A stretch of DNA of 64,000 nucleotides from Prevotella sp. (GCA_016286995.1 JAEEVA010000011.1:1-64000); one strand, 5' to 3'. Shown: positions 21,501 through 31,100, counted from the first letter of the stretch. The notes: generated by a model not told the origin, from the sequence alone. Numbers and translations: made by a program.

Positions 21501-22170
21501 TGAAGGTCTCAGGGCCGACAACCGCATCATGCGTTTCCACAAAGGTGCCTTCCACATTGCCCAGGAGATTGGTGCCGACATTTTGCCCATGTATATTCAC
21601 GGCAGCGGCCATGTGATGCCGAAAGGTAGCGGTCCGTCAGCTCGCGGACAGATTACCATAGAGGTTGGAAAACGTATACCTGTCAATGAACTGCAGGCGT
21701 TGGGTACCACCAATAGGGCTATCACCAAACATTTCCATCAGTTGTATCTGGAGCACTACGAGCAGATGCGACGGGAGATTGAGGACACGCACTATTTCCA
21801 TCATTATGTCATCTATAAATATCTATATAAAGGCTTCGGCATTGAGCGCGAAACACGCCGGCTGCTAAAGCGCTACGACGACTTCAGCCAGTGGATTGAC
21901 GGCTACCAGCCCGACACCCACCTCACATCACCCAACGTAGTATCGGTTCTTCATGCCGGACGTGGCCAGTTTGCATTGCTCTTTGCGCTGGTACATCCAA
22001 ATTTAAACGTTCACGCCTATATCGACGACCCAGATGATGCCGCACTGGCTGCTGCCTGCGAACCCCTGCCGGAGAATCTTCACATCCACTACTGCAACGA
22101 TGAGAAAGAAGCCTTGGCATCGGCGTCAGGCACCAATATCATCAATCTATCAGACATCATTAATCTTTAA
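18550..22170 (+). CDS. MMPL/RND-family exporter fused to PlsC acyltransferase and a C-terminal Rossmann-like segment
   Basis: 1206 aa; two 5-TM blocks; GQGDDYTIFITDGL; C-part CNHMSMLDPIYVL, FPEGLRADN; tail NVVSVLHAGRGQFALLFALVHPN. Confidence 0.87.
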   Translation: MNIFLRIFDFLHQRRRLCFGLLTLLVGVLVVMMSTLKYNENIYDFLPVSGNEQKAITLYQDITGGQRIVAMFKAKRSTPALADSSLFTLHSSLTSAVDTFANRLLTGDGRKHIKEVTTQVDFEKFAGVTDFIYHNMPVMLTDSDYQRMEQIVTSEELMDNQLANDVQMMMMPATGVFTSSIANDPLGLFSPVIDRLQARQSSLPMEMDDGYIFTAGKEYAIAMLTSPYGSMESANNGLLVAYVDSAAQYTMQAVPGVEVATTGSPVIAVGNARQIWQDSRLAISIAVTLILLLLVYSFRRVKNLLLIGVAIAFGWLFAMSFIAVVRSDVSLIVLGIGSIIIGIAVNYPLHFIAHTDHGGTVRDVLKEMVAPLLIGNITTVGAFASLIPLDAPALRDLGLFAAFMLVGTILFVLIFLPHLVSKRTEQKEERLSFGRISSMSPERHRWVLLVILLLTVLFGYYSLDTSFDTNMHHINYMTDQQQELLANLNASAGINDTTNVYLVTEGNTWDEALEARERLTPLLDSVIRNGRVETCSNVTAFICSTQEQQRRIERWNTFWQKHRDHVMAALTTQAPRYEFSEEAFSDFNDIINATYTPQTFDYFEPIRSVLLSNAFSTSTGKCSVVDVINTQPSALNHESSPLTDIESTLSEAVGDKGYVFDFMGMNSAIAKSLSDDFNYIGFACGFIVFVFLWLSFGRLELALLAFLPMALGWIWILGIMSLLNMQFNIVNVILATFIFGQGDDYTIFITDGLINEYAYRKRLLPSFKNSIIISALIMFIGIGSLIVAKHPALHSLAEVTIVGMLTVVLMAWVVPPLVFDWMTRTNGQRRHVPVTIEQLIRTGYCTVAYLFELGYGCLFGFVARLLPWNEKSREAWFHRVVHKTMLTDINHIWGVKPVIRNDYGEDFSRGSIIVCNHMSMLDPIYVLAVSPHILCVMGEKVWRNPIVHNLFKLAGFMSIQQPLDVLTERIRKAVADGYNVMIFPEGLRADNRIMRFHKGAFHIAQEIGADILPMYIHGSGHVMPKGSGPSARGQITIEVGKRIPVNELQALGTTNRAITKHFHQLYLEHYEQMRREIEDTHYFHHYVIYKYLYKGFGIERETRRLLKRYDDFSQWIDGYQPDTHLTSPNVVSVLHAGRGQFALLFALVHPNLNVHAYIDDPDDAALAAACEPLPENLHIHYCNDEKEALASASGTNIINLSDIINL
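18798..18830 (+). repeat. heptanucleotide tandem repeat inside MMPL CDS
   Basis: TTCTTCA CTCTTCA CTCTTCA CTCTTCA CTCACTT. Confidence 0.92.
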
Positions 22171-22285
22171 TTTGAAAGAAATTAATCAGCAATTAATCAG
22201 AAATTATTCTTTCCCATTTCTGGATTAAATTTCTGGCCATTTCTGGCCATTTCTTTCCAAAACATCTTTTAATATTTAGTGTCTA

Positions 22286-23410
22286 ATGACAAATAACAAG
22301 TTTGACGACATACGCCCCTACAACGAGGAGGAGTTTCCTGCAGCCATGCAACGCATAGCTTACAGCGAGGCATTCCCGCTCATGGCATCATTCGTCTATC
22401 CCAACGAAACCCTGGAGGAAGCCAGGAAGCGCATCTGCTCGTTCAAGACCATCCGCGAGTTCCAACACGACACGATGTGGCATGTCAACGAACAGATCAT
22501 TTCGCGCAGTGCCACGTCGTTCACGGGCGCAGGACTTGAACAGCTCAGTCCCGACAAGCACTATCTCTACATCTCGAACCATCGCGACATCATGCTCGAC
22601 GCCTGTCTGTTGCAGTATTTCCTGGTGAAGAACGGTTTCGAGACCACCGAGATTACCTTCGGTGCCAACCTGATGCAGCACCCTGTGGTGATTGATGTGG
22701 GCAAGAGCAACAAGATGTTCAGGGTGGAACGTCCTGGCGGTGACCTGAAGGAGTTTTACCGTGCCTCGCTCCACCTGTCAGAGTACATCCGCTATGCCAT
22801 CAAAGAGAAAGGTGAGTCGGTATGGATAGCACAGCGCAACGGCCGTACCAAGAATGGCATCGACGCTACCGACCAGGGCATCATCAAGATGTTCTGCATG
22901 AGTGAGCCAAAGGATAAGCTGAAGGCTTTGGCCGACCTCAACATCGTACCCGTTTCAGTGTCGTACGAATGGGAGTCGTGCGACATCCTTAAGGCCCTGG
23001 AACTTTACGAGTCGCAGAACATGCCGTATATCAAGAAGCCTGGCGAGGACCTGAACAGCATACTGACGGGTATCCTGCAGCCCAAAGGCCGCGTACACTT
23101 CCAGATCTGTACACCCATTTCTGAAAAGGACCTGTCGGCCTTCGAGAATCAGACGAACAACGAATACCATCGTTCTGTAGCCAGTCTCATCGACCGCCGC
23201 ATCAATGCCGCCTATCGTCTCTATCCGAACAACTACATTGCCCACGACCTGTTATACGGCAACACCAAATACCGCCGCAAATACACTGACGAGGAATACC
23301 AGACCTTCGTGAACCGACTGACTGAACTCGATAAATACGACAACTGCGACATCGAACGGCTGAAGGAGATATTCGTCAGCATCTACGCTAATCCGGTGGA
23401 CAACAGGTAG
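22286..23410 (+). CDS. acyltransferase (PlsC/PlsB-like)
   Basis: YISNHRDIMLDACLLQYFL, WIAQRNGRTKNG. Confidence 0.78.
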   Translation: MTNNKFDDIRPYNEEEFPAAMQRIAYSEAFPLMASFVYPNETLEEARKRICSFKTIREFQHDTMWHVNEQIISRSATSFTGAGLEQLSPDKHYLYISNHRDIMLDACLLQYFLVKNGFETTEITFGANLMQHPVVIDVGKSNKMFRVERPGGDLKEFYRASLHLSEYIRYAIKEKGESVWIAQRNGRTKNGIDATDQGIIKMFCMSEPKDKLKALADLNIVPVSVSYEWESCDILKALELYESQNMPYIKKPGEDLNSILTGILQPKGRVHFQICTPISEKDLSAFENQTNNEYHRSVASLIDRRINAAYRLYPNNYIAHDLLYGNTKYRRKYTDEEYQTFVNRLTELDKYDNCDIERLKEIFVSIYANPVDNR

Positions 23411-23480
23411 AGGTAAGAATTAAGAATTAAGAGGTAAGAGGTAAAACGTAAGACTTAAGACGTAAGAATTAAGAGTTATG
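23410..23480 (+). repeat. degenerate heptanucleotide tandem repeat, ~10 units
   Basis: AGGTAAG AATTAAG AATTAAG AGGTAAG AGGTAAA ACGTAAG ACTTAAG ACGTAAG AATTAAG AGTTATG. Confidence 0.95.
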
Positions 23481-23771
23481 AAAGAAAAGATAAGGACACT
23501 GCTGGAAGATGCGTTGCCACTGGTCGACTTCGACTCGCAATTTCTCTTCAGCGAGCTCGACTCACTGGGCGTCACCACCATCCTGATGATGCTCTCCGAC
23601 GAATTCGGCATCAAGCTGGAGTCAAGGGATGCCACGCCCAAGAACCTGAAGACGCTCGACAGCATCGTGGCCCTGGTGGAAAGAAAACTGGCTGAGAAGC
23701 CAAAAGCCCTCGCAACGCCACACTCTCATTGCAACGCCACACTCTCAAGGAGAGAAAGAGAGAACAGCTAA
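23478..23771 (+). CDS. acyl carrier protein with repeat-derived C-terminal extension
   Basis: FSELDSLGVTTILMMLSDEFGI; C-term KALATPHSHCNATLSRRERENS is encoded by a dispersed repeat. Confidence 0.8.
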   Translation: MKEKIRTLLEDALPLVDFDSQFLFSELDSLGVTTILMMLSDEFGIKLESRDATPKNLKTLDSIVALVERKLAEKPKALATPHSHCNATLSRRERENS

Positions 23772-23786
23772 CTGCCAACAGCCAAC

Positions 23787-25205
23787 ATGACCTTAGAGGA
23801 TTATCTCGCACAGGACGCCGTCCTATACCCGCACAAGATTGCTGTGGTATGTGGCGGCGAACACGTTACCTATGAGCAGCTCTGGCAACGTGTCGTGGAC
23901 CGTGTCGCCGAGCTACAGCAAATTGCCAAAAGCCAAAAGCCAAAAGCCAAAAGCCAAATAATCTGTCTCCGTGCCACACCCACCATCGACTATCTCGTCG
24001 ACTACTTTGCCATACATCGTGCCGGCTGTGTCGTGGCTCCATTAGAGAAGGACATGCCTGAGGCCACTTTTAAGGAGGTTGAGCGACAGCTCTGCCAACA
24101 TACTGTTCCGGAAGGCTCTGCAGACATTCTTTATACCACAGGTACCACGGGGCAGTCAAAGGGTGTCATCATCAGCCACCGTACCATCGTGGCCGATGCC
24201 GAGAACCTCATTGCCGGTCAGGGTTTCAGCCACGATACGGTGTTCGTCATCAACGGACCGCTGAACCACATCGGCAGCCTTTCGAAGATCTGGCCCGTCA
24301 TCCTACAGGGCGCTACTATGATCATCGTCGACGGCATGAAGGACCTCGATGCCTTCTTCGCTGCCTTTCAATTGTCAATTGTCAATTGTCAATTGTCAAT
24401 TATCAATTCTCATTGCAACGCCACACTCTCAAAGAGCGAATCTTCAATTTTCAATGTTCAATCTTCAATTAAATACGCCACTTTCCTCGTCCCTGCCAGC
24501 ATCCGCATCCTGATACAGTTCAGTGCCGACCGTCTGGCAGCACTCGCCGACAGGATAGAGTTCATTGAGACCGGTGCCGCCGCCATCTCTCAGGCCGATA
24601 TGGAGGCCTTGTGCCGATTGCTGCCCAACAGCCGTTTATACAACACCTATGCCTCAACCGAGACAGGCATTATCAGCACCTATAACTACAACGACGGACG
24701 CTGCATGGCTGGCTGCTTAGGCCACTGCATGCCTCACTCCGAGCTGTTTATCACGCCCGAAGGACTCATTGCTTGCAAGGGTGACACCCTCATGACGGGC
24801 TATGTCGGTGATCCAGAACGCACAGCCTCCATACTACGCGACGGCATCCTCTATACCGCAGACATCGGCATCATTGACGACGAAGGCATGCTGCACCTGA
24901 AAGGCCGTGAGGATGATGTCATCAATGTTGGCGGCTTCAAGGTCGCTCCCACCGAGGTCGAGAATGCTGCTATGTCCTTCCCCAACATCAAGGACTGCAT
25001 CTGCATTGCCGTCGACCATCCCATCACCGGCAAGGCCCTCAAACTCCTAGTTGCCATGACCGACGGCACGACGCTCCACAAACGTACCCTTGCTCTGCAC
25101 CTCAAGGAGCGCCTCGAGTCCTACAAGATTCCCCTACTCTACGAACAAGTCGACACCATCCGCCGCACCTTTAACGGCAAACTCGACCGAAAATACTATA
25201 AGTAG
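23787..25205 (+). CDS. AMP-dependent acyl ligase
   Basis: ILYTTGTTGQSKGVIISHRT, YASTETGIIS, LKGREDDVINVGGFKV, FNGKLDRKYYK; contains a repeat-encoded insert. Confidence 0.9.
   Translation: MTLEDYLAQDAVLYPHKIAVVCGGEHVTYEQLWQRVVDRVAELQQIAKSQKPKAKSQIICLRATPTIDYLVDYFAIHRAGCVVAPLEKDMPEATFKEVERQLCQHTVPEGSADILYTTGTTGQSKGVIISHRTIVADAENLIAGQGFSHDTVFVINGPLNHIGSLSKIWPVILQGATMIIVDGMKDLDAFFAAFQLSIVNCQLSIINSHCNATLSKSESSIFNVQSSIKYATFLVPASIRILIQFSADRLAALADRIEFIETGAAAISQADMEALCRLLPNSRLYNTYASTETGIISTYNYNDGRCMAGCLGHCMPHSELFITPEGLIACKGDTLMTGYVGDPERTASILRDGILYTADIGIIDDEGMLHLKGREDDVINVGGFKVAPTEVENAAMSFPNIKDCICIAVDHPITGKALKLLVAMTDGTTLHKRTLALHLKERLESYKIPLLYEQVDTIRRTFNGKLDRKYYK
23924..23960 (+). repeat. heptanucleotide tandem repeat (GCCAAAA)n inside AMP-ligase CDS
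   Basis: GCCAAAA x4 + GCCAAAT. Confidence 0.95.
24369..24472 (+). repeat. two heptamer arrays flanking a dispersed-repeat fragment inside AMP-ligase CDS
   Basis: CAATTGT x4 CAATTAT CAATTCT / CATTGCAACGCCACACTCTCAAAGAGCGAA / TCTTCAA TTTTCAA TGTTCAA TCTTCAA. Confidence 0.95.
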
Positions 25206-25270
25206 CCCTTTATTGTGTTAATAATTATTATAAGATGATTATTATAGTATGATAATTATAAGATAATAAT

Positions 25271-25278
25271 TATATTTG
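25271..25278 (+). promoter_or_regulatory. Bacteroidota-type -7 element TATATTTG
   Basis: TAnnTTTG match 22 bp upstream of ATPase start 25301. Confidence 0.5.
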
Positions 25279-25300
25279 CAACACAATAGTAAAGGCACTT

Positions 25301-26440
25301 ATGATAAACAACCCATTTATTCTTTATGGCTACGAGTCGGAGAAGTATTTCTGCGACCGTAAGAGTGAGACGGCAGAATTAAAAAGGCTGCTGGTAAACG
25401 GTAATAATGTCGCCCTCATGGCACCCCGTCGAATTGGCAAGACAGGGCTGATTCAAAATCTTTTCCACCAAAAAGACATACAACGTCAGTACTACACATT
25501 TCTCATTGACATCTATGCCACAAAGAATCTGGAAGAGATGATCATGGCAATGGGCACTTCAATGCTGGCAGCTCTCCGACCACGCGGCACAAAGGTGATG
25601 CAACAATTTGTCAATTTCCTTAATTCCATACGCACTGGTATCACTTTTGATGCGATGGGGAATCCATCATGGAATGTAGAAATGGGAGATATTCGTCAGC
25701 CCAAGACAACGCTTGAAGAGATATTCCGTTATATCAGCGAAGCTGACAAGCCTTGCATCATCGCCATCGACGAATTTCAGACCATCAGCCATTATCCGGA
25801 AGGCAAGGTTGAAGAGACGCTACGTACTTATGTCCAGCATTGTCGCAACGCACAATTCATTTTTTCCGGATCGCAACGGACAATGATGGGTAAAATATTC
25901 CTTGAACCCACTCATCCGTTCTATCAGAGCACAACCATGATGAACATCGACTGTATCCCATTGAAAAAATACGTCCAATTTGCCCAAAAGCATTTTGAGG
26001 AAGCAGGGAAGTCGATTACTGAGGAAGTGATTGCCAACGCCTATCACCGTTTTGATGGTATCACATGGTATGTGCAGCGTGTCATGAACGAATGCTATTC
26101 TGTAACATCTCAAGGAACTGAGTGTACGCCCGACATGTTGGAGCCTATCATCAAGAACATACTGCGAGCCAACGAATTCACCTATCAGTCCATTCTGTTC
26201 CAATTACCCCCAAAACAAAAGGAACTGCTCACAGCTATCTGCAAGGAGGGAAAAGCTCAAAACCTTACGTCATCAGCCTTCATCAAGAAATACCACCTTC
26301 CTGGCAGCAGCAGTGTACAATCAGCCATCAAGGGGCTCTTGGACAAAAACTACGTCACTTCTACTTTAGGTGTTTTCGAAATCTACGACAAGTTCTTTGC
26401 CCTCTGGTTATTAGAGCAAAACACAATTCTTGGCTCATAA
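25301..26440 (+). CDS. AAA ATPase (archaeal-ATPase-like)
   Basis: APRRIGKTGLIQNLF Walker A; CIIAIDEFQTI Walker B; paralogous to 40021..41169. Confidence 0.82.
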   Translation: MINNPFILYGYESEKYFCDRKSETAELKRLLVNGNNVALMAPRRIGKTGLIQNLFHQKDIQRQYYTFLIDIYATKNLEEMIMAMGTSMLAALRPRGTKVMQQFVNFLNSIRTGITFDAMGNPSWNVEMGDIRQPKTTLEEIFRYISEADKPCIIAIDEFQTISHYPEGKVEETLRTYVQHCRNAQFIFSGSQRTMMGKIFLEPTHPFYQSTTMMNIDCIPLKKYVQFAQKHFEEAGKSITEEVIANAYHRFDGITWYVQRVMNECYSVTSQGTECTPDMLEPIIKNILRANEFTYQSILFQLPPKQKELLTAICKEGKAQNLTSSAFIKKYHLPGSSSVQSAIKGLLDKNYVTSTLGVFEIYDKFFALWLLEQNTILGS

Positions 26441-26468
26441 TAAAGCTGAATCGCAAGTATTATAAGCG

Positions 26469-26507
26469 GAGCGTGTAACCTGATGGGGTTACACGCTCTT
26501 ATTTTTA
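26469..26507 (+). terminator. rho-independent terminator
   Basis: GAGCGTGTAACC-n6-GGTTACACGCTC perfect 12-bp stem followed by TTATTTTT. Confidence 0.9.
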
Positions 26508-26547
26508 CCTTCCAGTATCCGCTCCTTGATGTATTCCTGTATACTTC

Positions 26548-26757
26548 TTATTGGAAGAGGAGGTTCTCCATCTCGCCTCCAATGCCTTCAAGACCTGGGG
26601 GCAGGATTTCAGGAACCTGCGGTATAACACCTGGGTCGTCACCACCCCAACTGGGAGGATTATCAATACCTGTACCAGTCACACCAGAACCAATTAACAG
26701 ATTCAAATTCGCAATTTTTATCACCTCCACTTCAGGAGCCATATATATCTTTTTCAT
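26548..26757 (-). CDS. small protein of unknown function
   Basis: 69 aa MKKIYMAPEVEVIKIANLNLLIGSG... ; 45 nt downstream of the cohesin-like gene, same strand. Confidence 0.6.
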   Translation of the reverse strand: MKKIYMAPEVEVIKIANLNLLIGSGVTGTGIDNPPSWGGDDPGVIPQVPEILPPGLEGIGGEMENLLFQ

Positions 26758-26802
26758 AATCGTTTACCTATTTAATCAGTTAATCTGTTTAATTGTGTGG
26801 TA

Positions 26803-27981
26803 TTATTTAACAACAATCTTCTTACCGTTCTTGATGTAAACACCCTTCTCAGTCGGATTGTCTACCTTCTGACCCTTCAGGTTGTAGTACTGGCCATCGT
26901 CTGGTGCATCAAATACTGTATCAATTTTGGTAACTTCTCCGTCAACATTTAATAATACAGGAGCACCTAAATCCAAAGCTTGATTTAGTATAACATCTAA
27001 CATAATCCATCCACGGAAAGCCTTAGTGTTGGTATTTCCTTTTGAGTAATACAATTTATTGCCGCTCAAGAACAAACCATTGTTTGGAATCTTTGTTGCA
27101 ACAAAAGTACCATTAAAGCTACCACTAAAATTATCGGGATACTCTGTATCAGCTTTAGACACTGGGGTAATTGTCTGGCTAATATTAACTCCATCAACTT
27201 CAAATTCATCAATATCGCTACTTGTCATAATCAGATAGGGAGTTCCTGTTTTTAATGTATTAAGACCACCAAGAGTATAGTTTGCAAAATTTAACGATAT
27301 TGCTGTAGGAGTAAAGGTGTCCATATCAAGAGTTGTAGTGAAGCTACTAAATTGAGCAAACTTAACATCATCTCCAAAAGCAGCCTTTGCCTTTGTAACA
27401 TTCATGGCAAACGGTAAAATAATGGTATTCCATACACCACCCTTAATAGTGCGCTTCACTAATACATTGACACCAGTCTGCTCAATGGGTGCGGTTATTG
27501 CATTTTCATCAATAATCACCCTATCAGTAATGGTAATAGTAAAGTCTACGTCAGCAGGATTGAACTTCGTTTCATCCTTCTTTGTGATTTCAATATTTGC
27601 CAATGTGGCCTGCACTGGACCAAGTGCAACTGATGCATCTACATCCACTGTGACAACGAACAATGGGCCACTATTACCTGTCACCAAGTCATTGGAACTT
27701 GAATTAAAAGTAATCTGAGTATTCTGACCTACAGTTGCCTTACCAACGCTATGAGAGTCATTGGCACGACTTGTCTTGACACAATTAACAAAAGTCAGAC
27801 CGTCAGGAAGAATCAGATTAAACTGACAAGCTGTAATCTCGTCGGTGTTATTCAACTCAATGTTGAAAGTACCAGTCTTACCTTGTGTCAGCATAGCGTC
27901 TGTCACTGCCAACGTGTTGTCTGCCGACGCACTGAGAACGCCTGCGAACAATGCAAGAAGCATAAAAATTTTCTTTTTCAT
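26803..27981 (-). CDS. secreted cohesin-like domain protein
   Basis: Signal peptide MKKKIFMLLALFAGVLSASA; cohesin-like beta-sandwich TGTFNIELNNTDEITACQFNLILPDGLTFVNC...GPLFVVTVDVDASVALGPVQATLANIEIT; C-term GQYYNLKGQKVDNPTEKGVYIKNGKKIVVK. Confidence 0.7.
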   Translation of the reverse strand: MKKKIFMLLALFAGVLSASADNTLAVTDAMLTQGKTGTFNIELNNTDEITACQFNLILPDGLTFVNCVKTSRANDSHSVGKATVGQNTQITFNSSSNDLVTGNSGPLFVVTVDVDASVALGPVQATLANIEITKKDETKFNPADVDFTITITDRVIIDENAITAPIEQTGVNVLVKRTIKGGVWNTIILPFAMNVTKAKAAFGDDVKFAQFSSFTTTLDMDTFTPTAISLNFANYTLGGLNTLKTGTPYLIMTSSDIDEFEVDGVNISQTITPVSKADTEYPDNFSGSFNGTFVATKIPNNGLFLSGNKLYYSKGNTNTKAFRGWIMLDVILNQALDLGAPVLLNVDGEVTKIDTVFDAPDDGQYYNLKGQKVDNPTEKGVYIKNGKKIVVK

Positions 27982-28039
27982 ATCCTTATTATTTTATTGT
28001 TGTTTACTTCGATCTATAGTTTAATCCATAATACAGGTG

Positions 28040-28047
28040 CAAAGATA
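28040..28047 (-). promoter_or_regulatory. -7 element TATCTTTG for cohesin-like gene
   Basis: Reverse complement of CAAAGATA ~60 nt upstream of start. Confidence 0.5.
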
Positions 28048-28174
28048 CGAATATTTTTTCATTCCACAATCATTCTTTCCGTTTTTTTTTTCTTAAAACA
28101 CTTATTTTTCTTATTTGGACCTTCAAAAGGACACAGAGGGGTCTATCCCCTTTGTGTCCTTTGTGTCCTCATTA

Positions 28175-31100
28175 TCACTCCGGCTCCACCTCTGTATCGA
28201 CCTCTTCAAGCTCGAACTCAGGAGCAGTGCTAGTGCTATTCAAAATGATGTTCACAATGCCTACAGCGTCGGTGATGGTGATATTGGGATTGCCGCTTGT
28301 ATCGGCATCGCCATTGACGTTGGCATTCATTCTGTTGAAGTCAGCAGAAGGAGTACCCAGGATGTAGTTCACCACAGCCACGGCATCAGTGATAGACACA
28401 CTGTCGTCGCCGTTGGCATCGCCCTTGAGGTATCTCAGAGTCAGCACCATGCCCGGCATGAGATTGATGGTGATGTCGATGGGCTGGTTCAGCTGAGGAT
28501 TCTCCAGCTGGAGACGTCCACGGAAGGAACCGATGGTTACATTCGTGCTGGGCCATGACAGCGTCTTGTCCGGACCGAAGTACATCTCGTTCTCAGTCAG
28601 GGTGACGGGCGAGAAGTTGCCGCGGAAGTTGCCGCCAGTGAATGCCTCCGTTCTTAGATTGCTGCCCATAATAACATTGGCAAACTCCGGATTCGTAAGG
28701 TTCGAGCCATACAACCAGATTGCGACGAATGGGGTACCTGCCGGAATGACATCGCCCGCAAACTCCTTGAACGTCACGTTCAGCGTATTAGTAGAGGCAT
28801 CGAACGAGCTGTTAGAAGTGTCCAAAACCCTAATCATGGCATCGGCCAGCGGGCTCTCATCTTTAACCACGTCGAACGGCAGACACATCGTAGAATAGTG
28901 GACGGACTTATAGAGTGTATGATCGGCCAGTGTGACGTGAGCCTTTCGGCCAATGTTGTCCGCTATCAAAGTGGAATTGTCAGCATTCTCCTGCAGAGTC
29001 AGCAGTGCGAACGACTGAATATCACTCCACTCACTCGTAGAGCCACCACTTACGCTCTGAATCTGATATTCGTATGTGGTGTTGGTGGGCAATTCTGTCA
29101 ACGTAATTGTTGCATCACCTGTCGTCGTAGTTGTCCATGAGTCAGCAGAAGTGACATTATAGATGCCAAAGTTGTCAACATTAAGGCGGAACATATTTGT
29201 AACATCGAAGTGACGGATGGCAATGTAGCCCTTTTGGCCAGAATATGAACTCAGGTCGGCTGTGTATTCAGTATATATTGCCCCAGCTGTCGTTTCAGGA
29301 ACAAGTTCAACAAAATCAGCTATATCAGTTCCTGTAGTGGAAACATAGATGGCGAAGTTCTCAGCAGCCCAGCCTGGATCCTGTCCGCGTAACCATACGC
29401 TCAAAGTACCCTGCAGGTCAAGCTGTGGAGAAATCAGCCAGTTGTCTGGAGTAAGCGGCGAACTTGTTGGATTGTCATAGCTGGCCGATGTAGCACACGA
29501 CGCGCCAAACAACGTTGGATTGCCATAATTGTCTGTGTAGCCATCGGGGGTAAAAGAGAACCATGTATAACCATCACCATCGGCATCAATCTGTGTCCAA
29601 CCGTTTGGCAGATCCTCCCCTGTCACATTCTCGAAGTCTTCAAAGAAGAGGTATTCTCTGCTTTCAGCCGTCCTATAACGTACATTATAGCTATCACCAT
29701 AGCCCATCCAAGTGAGCGTAGCACCGTCGGCCATCAAATCTGCTTCAATGTCAGTCGGTGTTGGGTTCATTTCCGTAGTTGTAAAGTATGAATATGTCCA
29801 GTTACTGTCACCATCACTACCAAAGTCACCACGAACCCTAACGACACAATCTGTTTCGGAAGTGAGGCCATTAATAGTATAAGGAGAGGTGACGTCCGAT
29901 TTTGTACTCCAACTAAGTGACGAAAGGTTAAGATCATTGACATATCCCCAAATCATGAAACTGTCATTAGCACCATCTGTATAAACAGTGCCAAAATCAA
30001 CCCAATCGTCTCCGTTAAGGAACCATCTACTGTTTTCACCACCATCTTCTTCACTCATCGTCATGCAATATGTTGCATTTGCAGTAAGCGTTATCCATAG
30101 GTTCTCACTGACGTCGAATTCAACAGGCGTGGATAGTATAACTTCACGCATGTCGTTTGTGCTTTCAGTAGCGATGGTTTCAGTGTAAAGCAAAGTACCA
30201 GGAGCAGTATCACCACCACTGTATACCTTCACTGTGACAGAACCATCCATATAATTACTGGTATCAACTTCATAAAAAGCTATCTTAGTAAGGGTCATCT
30301 TGTCTGTAAGCATTGAGGCAGGATACATTACGCCCCATGTCCATTCGCCACCACTTGAAGAACCTACATTGGATTTAAGACTGCCATCGTTATACTGCAA
30401 CCAGTCGGCAGATGAATAGAATTCAGCCCATTCTATGTCATAATTCTCTGCAAAGCCATTCCATGTTGCCGTTGCATTCGTAGGACCGATATGTGATACT
30501 GCCAAGTCAGTGGGAGCAGGAGTGGCAGTGCTTGTAGTGAATGAAAACCTTCGACTCAAGTCACTTTCGTCCGAACCATTTACAGCTATGATCCTTATGG
30601 TATAATCTGTTTCTGGAGTAAGGCCCGTCAAAGTGAAGGGGTTGCTATTGGCAGTGACAATATCTGTGATGTTATCACCAGCATCAAAGAAATAAATCTT
30701 CCACTTATTTGCAGTGCCATTTTCCGTCCAACTCAATTTCGCGCTGCGGGGACCAATTTCCGAAACAGCGAGATCAGTCGGTCTGGGACATGCTCCGTTG
30801 TCGATGACATGAAGGACATCGCCAGTTTGCATAGACGCATCGCCTTGTCCAGAGAAGAGTACATTGCCGTTGACATCTGTGAAGGACCATGAGCACTCGC
30901 CGGGATAACTACCTTTATACCATACAAACTCCAGATAATCTCCGCACAAGCGAAGAGTTCCAGAAGCCGAAGCCCCACTTTCAATAGTGACAGCAATAAC
31001 ATTACCCTCATTATCTTCAATAATATTACCGTCACTATCTACTACGTAGATTATGTTACCGTCCCAGCCGTCACCATAACTGTCTACTAAACTATAGTTG

